Notes under the pieces: generated by a model
Seen by the model: only the letters and a program-made list of their open reading frames with translations
What the model was told of the DNA's origin: nothing
Database searches by the model: none
Source of the DNA: Herbidospora cretacea
GTDB taxonomy: Bacteria; Actinomycetota; Actinomycetes; Streptosporangiales; Streptosporangiaceae
NCBI RefSeq assembly: GCF_001570605.1
Contig: NZ_BBXG01000002.1
Location: forward strand, 94,549 to 158,548
Reading direction: 5' to 3'
Length of the DNA: 64,000 nucleotides
In this document: positions 60,922-64,000 of the stretch, one piece after another
Layout of the letters: each line of letters opens with the position of its first letter
Position numbering within the stretch: the first letter of the stretch is position 1
Position numbers and translations under genes: made by a program

Positions 60922-61734
60922 GTGACGTCCGAGGAGCAGGCGCCCGCCGGAATCGATCCGTCGGTGCCCAGCGTGGCGCGGATCTACGACTACTGGTTAG
61001 GCGGGAAGGACAACTTCGCGTCCGACCGCGCGGCGGCCGACAAGTTGCTGGAGTTCGTGCCCGACGCCCGCGAGATGTGCCGGGAGAACCGGGCCTTCCT
61101 GACGCGGGCGGTCTCGCTGCTCGCCAAAGAGGGCGTCACCCAGTTCGTCGACATCGGCAGCGGGCTGCCCACCCAGGACAACACCCACCAGGTGGCCCAC
61201 CGGGTGAACCCCGAGGCCCGGGTCGTGTACGTGGACAACGACCCCATCGTGCTGGTGCACGGCCGGGCTCTGCTCGAGGACAACAGGCACACCCGGGTCG
61301 TCGTCGGAGACGTGCGCAAGCCCGCGGCGCTGATGGCCGACCCTGAGGTGACGGAGCTGATCGACTACAGCAGGCCGGTGGCGGTGCTGCTGCTGGCGAT
61401 CCTCCACTTCGTCAGTGACGACGAAGAGGCCGCGGCGATCATGACGGCGATTCGGTCGGAGCTCGCGCCAGGAAGCTACGTGGTGATGACACACGGCTTT
61501 CCCGGCGAGCTGCAGAACGACACGCTCGAATCGGTGCAGGAGGTCTACGCCAAGACCGCTTCCGGCGGTGTCGTAGGCCGTTCCCGCGCGCAGATCGCGA
61601 GTTTCTTCGAGGGTATGGAGATCATCGAGCCCGGGATCGTGCCCAGCGAGGCCTGGCGCCCCGACGTTCCGTGGGACGTTCCGGTCGACTTCACCAAACA
61701 CGGCGTGCTCGGAGTGGTCGCTCGGGTGCGCTAG
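60922..61734 (+). CDS. SAM-dependent methyltransferase (DUF574-type)
   Basis: 270 residues: VPSVARIYDYWLGGKDNFASDRAAADKLLEFVPDAREMCRENRAFLTRAV is the family's hallmark (ARxYDYxLGGKDNF), VTQFVDIGSGLPTQDNTHQVA the SAM-binding loop, then RVVYVDNDPIVLVHGRALL and VLLLAILHFVSDDE. Actinomycete genomes carry dozens; targets are unknown. AAGGAGAAGG before the start at 60922 (GTG) is strong. Confidence 0.87.
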   Translation: MTSEEQAPAGIDPSVPSVARIYDYWLGGKDNFASDRAAADKLLEFVPDAREMCRENRAFLTRAVSLLAKEGVTQFVDIGSGLPTQDNTHQVAHRVNPEARVVYVDNDPIVLVHGRALLEDNRHTRVVVGDVRKPAALMADPEVTELIDYSRPVAVLLLAILHFVSDDEEAAAIMTAIRSELAPGSYVVMTHGFPGELQNDTLESVQEVYAKTASGGVVGRSRAQIASFFEGMEIIEPGIVPSEAWRPDVPWDVPVDFTKHGVLGVVARVR

Positions 61735-61919
61735 GCCATCGCCGGCGCGCGAAGCGGAGTGGAGACGGTGCAGTCGGGCATCAGCAGCCCGGTGTCGTCG
61801 AAGAGGACGACGCCGTTGCACAGGAGGCTCCAGCCCTGCTCGGGGTGGGCCGCCACGACGTGGGCGGACGCGCGGTCGGAAGCGTAAGCGGACGGGCAGT
61901 GCGGGTTGTGCTGGCACAT
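61731..61919 (-). CDS. DUF5999 small protein
   Basis: 62 residues: CQHNPHCPSAYASDRASAHVVAAHPEQGWSLLCNGVVLFDDTGLL and DC at the end. C-x-x-x-x-x-C and GWSLLCNGVVLFDDTG are the DUF5999 signature. It probably binds zinc. AGAGG precedes the ATG 61919. Its stop overlaps the methyltransferase stop by 4 bp (convergent). Confidence 0.82.
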   Translation of the reverse strand: MCQHNPHCPSAYASDRASAHVVAAHPEQGWSLLCNGVVLFDDTGLLMPDCTVSTPLRAPAMA

Positions 61920-61963
61920 GATGGGCACCTCTTTCAGGTGGTGCGTTCGAAGGTGGTCGTCGA

Positions 61964-62062
61964 TCAGTAGGGCAGGAGCCGACCTGACGGAGTGCGGAGG
62001 TCGAGGGTCGGCCTGGGCGCCTTCGGCTGCTTGGGCCGGATCTTTATCAGCTTCATCCTCAT
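61964..62062 (-). CDS. Possible 32-residue basic peptide gene
   Basis: MRMKLIKIRPKQPKAPRPTLDLRTPSGRLLPY, with AAAGGA about 7 bp before the first ATG. Proline- and lysine-rich with no helix. It lies upstream of the DUF5999 gene in the same direction, 45 bp away. It could be a small peptide, a leader, or chance. Too short to assign a family. Confidence 0.35.
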   Translation of the reverse strand: MRMKLIKIRPKQPKAPRPTLDLRTPSGRLLPY

Positions 62063-62248
62063 CACGATCCTTTAGCTGTAGGTCGGACCGACTCGGACGT
62101 GCACCCCTCCATCATCTCAACCGGGACCGACAGATTCCTGGTCTTTTTACGGCTTCGGGGTCCTTCTCCGGGCTGACAGCCGGCCCATGAACTATTTCGC
62201 TTCAATCGTGCTAACGGATGACCTTCAGGTCTTAAAGGTTCAACTCTC

Positions 62249-62650
62249 TTGTCGATCAAAGCCAGGCGACGCGCGGCGGTGGCCGCGTCCCTCGTGATCG
62301 TCGCTACCGGCCTAGCCGTTCGTGCGGTCTTCGAGGGTGGTTTCGCCAAATACTGCGGCACTTCGTTGTACTCATCCTTTATAACCACTTTTGCCGTTGC
62401 ATGGTTCCCCAGGACGCGACCTTTTCTCGCGGCAGGGGCGTCAGTGATCTTCTGCTGGGCGGTTGAGTTCGCCCAGCTCACGCCCCTGCCGGCGGACCTG
62501 GCGGCCCGAATCCCCGTGTCCGCAGTGGTTTTCGGCACCACCTTCAATTTCCCTGATCTTTTCTGGTACGTCGTGGGCGCGCTCGCCGCGGCCGGATTTT
62601 TTACCTTGCTGGACCAGAGGAATTCGAGGGCTGCAGATTGCGATTCGTGA
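62249..62650 (+). CDS. DUF2809 membrane protein
   Basis: 133 residues from a TTG start. Four helices (AAVAASLVIVATGLAVRAVFEG, YSSFITTFAVAWFP, FLAAGASVIFCWAVEFAQLT, FWYVVGALAAAGFFTLL). The family motif is VEFAQL and the FNFPDLFWYVVG ending. GC is lower than the neighbours. Function unknown. Its end overlaps the convergent MMPL gene by 50 bp. Confidence 0.78.
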   Translation: MSIKARRRAAVAASLVIVATGLAVRAVFEGGFAKYCGTSLYSSFITTFAVAWFPRTRPFLAAGASVIFCWAVEFAQLTPLPADLAARIPVSAVVFGTTFNFPDLFWYVVGALAAAGFFTLLDQRNSRAADCDS

Positions 62651-64000
62651 CGATCTTTGACCTGAGGCGCGAAGGCCACCAGATCCGGTCGCCCGCGTCG
62701 ATCGTCAGCGCCGTCAGAAGCACCGACCTGACCACGAACGTGTCGAGCAGGACGCCGAAGGCGACGATGAATCCGATCTCGGCCAGCACCACCAGCGGCA
62801 GCACGCCGAGCACCGCGAAGGTCGCGGCGAGCACCACGCCGGCCGAGGTGATGACCCCGCCGGTGGCCGACAGCGCGATCAGGGCGGCCTTCCTGGTGCC
62901 GTGTTCGGCCGTCTCCTCGCGGACCCGGGTGATCAGGAAGATGTTGTAGTCGACTCCCACGGCCACCAGGAACACGAACGCCAGCAGGGGCACGCCTGTT
63001 TCCATGGCGGCGAACCCGAAGACGTGCGTGAAGAGCAGGCCCGAGACCCCCAGCGTGGCCGCGAACGAGAGCACGACCGTGGCGATGACCAGCAGCGGCG
63101 CGACCACGGCCCGGAGCAGGACGCCGAGGATGACCACGATCACGGCCAGGATCAGCGGGATGATGAGCCGGGCGTCGTGCTCGGAGGCGATCTCGGCGTC
63201 GAGGGCCTCGGCCACGGTGCCGCCGACCTGCGCGCCGGGGATCTCGCGGAGGCGCTCCACGGTCGCGGGGTCCTTGACCGAGCCGTTGATGAGGGCGTTC
63301 GGCCCGGCGACGACCGGTTCGCCGACCGACAGCACGCCGGGGTCGGCGTCCAGAGCGGTCCTGACCTGCGCCGCCTGACCGGCGGGGGCGATGACGACGA
63401 GCGAGCCGTCCTGGGTGGCGGGGAAGTTCTTCTCCAGCAGTTCGGCGCCGATGACGGAGTCGGGGCGGCCCCGGTAGGTGTCGGCGTCGGCGAGCGGGCC
63501 GATGGTGATGACGCTCAGCGTGGCGGCCATCCCGGCCAGGACCAGCGTCGTGATGATCCACGTCCGGCGCGGGCGGCGGTCGACGGCCGTGCCGATGCGG
63601 GTCCAGACCTTGCCCGAGGTCAGCGGGACGCCGTACCGGGGGATCTGCGGCCAGAAGACGCCCCGCGGGACCAGCACCAGCAGGGCGGGCAGCAGCGTCA
63701 GCATCGCGACGAGCGCGCAGACCACACCGGCGGCGCAGACCGGGCCGAGGCCGCGGGTGGCGCTCTGGTCGGCGGCGAGCAGGCAGAGCAGTGCCGCGAC
63801 GACCGTCGCCGCGCTGGCCACGATGGCAGGGGCGGCGCGCTTCCAGGCCACGGTCATGGCCGCGACGCGGTTCTCGTGGCGGGTGAGCTCCTCGCGGTAG
63901 CGGGCCACGAGCAGCAGCGCGTAGTCGGTGGCGATGCCGAAGACCAGCACGAGCAGGATGCCGCCGCTCTGGCCGCTGACGGTGAAGTCGGCGTACTTCG
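62601..64000 (-). CDS. MMPL-family RND exporter, 5' end beyond window
   Basis: The leftward frame stays open to the window edge. Over 450 residues are seen: LVFGIATDYALLLVARYREELTRHENRVAAM is the MMPL helix-4-5 GxxxDY motif, repeated in the second half as LLAFVFLVAVGVDYNIFLITRVREE. Between the two lies a periplasmic loop (NFPATQDGSLVVIAPAGQ). In mycobacteria relatives export lipids; in actinomycetes they also export antibiotics. The N-terminal half and start are outside. Confidence 0.88.
   Translation of the reverse strand, partial: KYADFTVSGQSGGILLVLVFGIATDYALLLVARYREELTRHENRVAAMTVAWKRAAPAIVASAATVVAALLCLLAADQSATRGLGPVCAAGVVCALVAMLTLLPALLVLVPRGVFWPQIPRYGVPLTSGKVWTRIGTAVDRRPRRTWIITTLVLAGMAATLSVITIGPLADADTYRGRPDSVIGAELLEKNFPATQDGSLVVIAPAGQAAQVRTALDADPGVLSVGEPVVAGPNALINGSVKDPATVERLREIPGAQVGGTVAEALDAEIASEHDARLIIPLILAVIVVILGVLLRAVVAPLLVIATVVLSFAATLGVSGLLFTHVFGFAAMETGVPLLAFVFLVAVGVDYNIFLITRVREETAEHGTRKAALIALSATGGVITSAGVVLAATFAVLGVLPLVVLAEIGFIVAFGVLLDTFVVRSVLLTALTIDAGDRIWWPSRLRSKIVTNRNLQPSNSSGPAR

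Overview
The window is high-GC actinomycete chromosome, probably Streptosporangiales: GTG/ATG starts with GGAGG-type ribosome sites, a WhiB-family protein, DUF1707, DUF397-era style small families, MmyB-type XRE regulators, CU044_5270, DUF5709, DUF5999 and a DLW-39 peptide. Nothing in the sequence names the species. Functions below are from reading motifs by eye; no database search was run.

Left host region (1-32209). A cut response regulator is followed by a small wall-anchor-like protein and a class F sortase. Then come many short regulator/enzyme pairs: MFS exporter with a CGNR regulator, WYL regulator with DinB protein, secreted GH5 cellulase, a beta-carbonic anhydrase lipoprotein, three MmyB-like regulators next to secreted or NAD(P)-dependent proteins, an APC permease, a CruF-like membrane protein, a quinone reductase with MerR regulator and CPBP protease, and an ECF sigma factor with its CU044_5270 partner. 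Two places show clean decay by deletion: an ECF41 sigma-factor tail fused out of frame to the tail of its oxidoreductase (about 12395), and a divergent SDR/TetR pair that has lost both 5' ends at one junction (about 16250). A Tn3-type transposase scrap lies near 27.4-27.6 kb.

Integrated element (32210-48304). A 16.1-kb actinomycete integrative and conjugative element (AICE) sits in the 3' end of a tRNA-Ala(UGC) gene. A 43-bp direct repeat marks both ends; the intact tRNA is at the right end and the tRNA's original terminator is stranded outside the left end. From left: cargo (a membrane-anchored nuclease-like protein, a DUF4263/Shedu-like tail, a YdcF-like protein), a KorSA-like GntR repressor, an operator/promoter with two palindromes, a rightward operon of very small genes (RapZ-C domain, RHIM-like 63-residue protein, WhiB, zinc-finger peptides), a DUF2637 membrane protein, a partly duplicated transfer module ending in an FtsK/TraB translocase, a helically phased GTCAC repeat array, a prim-pol replication initiator and DUF3631 ATPase, Xis and tyrosine integrase. 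Between integrase and tRNA sits a leftward cargo gene whose N terminus matches proteasome-type Ntn-hydrolase spacing.

Right host region (48336-64000). A phosphonatase-like HAD hydrolase and a DLW-39 peptide lie upstream of the tRNA. A 0.9-kb gene-free stretch with a 58-bp minisatellite follows. Then come an RsbW-like anti-sigma kinase, a DUF305 lipoprotein, a 1466-residue poly-HAMP hybrid histidine kinase, a convergent two-component system facing a small secreted protein, a zinc-type ArsR/CDF/methyltransferase operon, small stress-type proteins, a SAM methyltransferase, and a cut MMPL transporter. The most unusual material is inside the AICE: the tRNA-3'-half repeats that bracket the RapZ-C/RHIM-like cassette, the GTCAC array, the TCGATCGA cluster, and the Ntn-hydrolase-like cargo gene.
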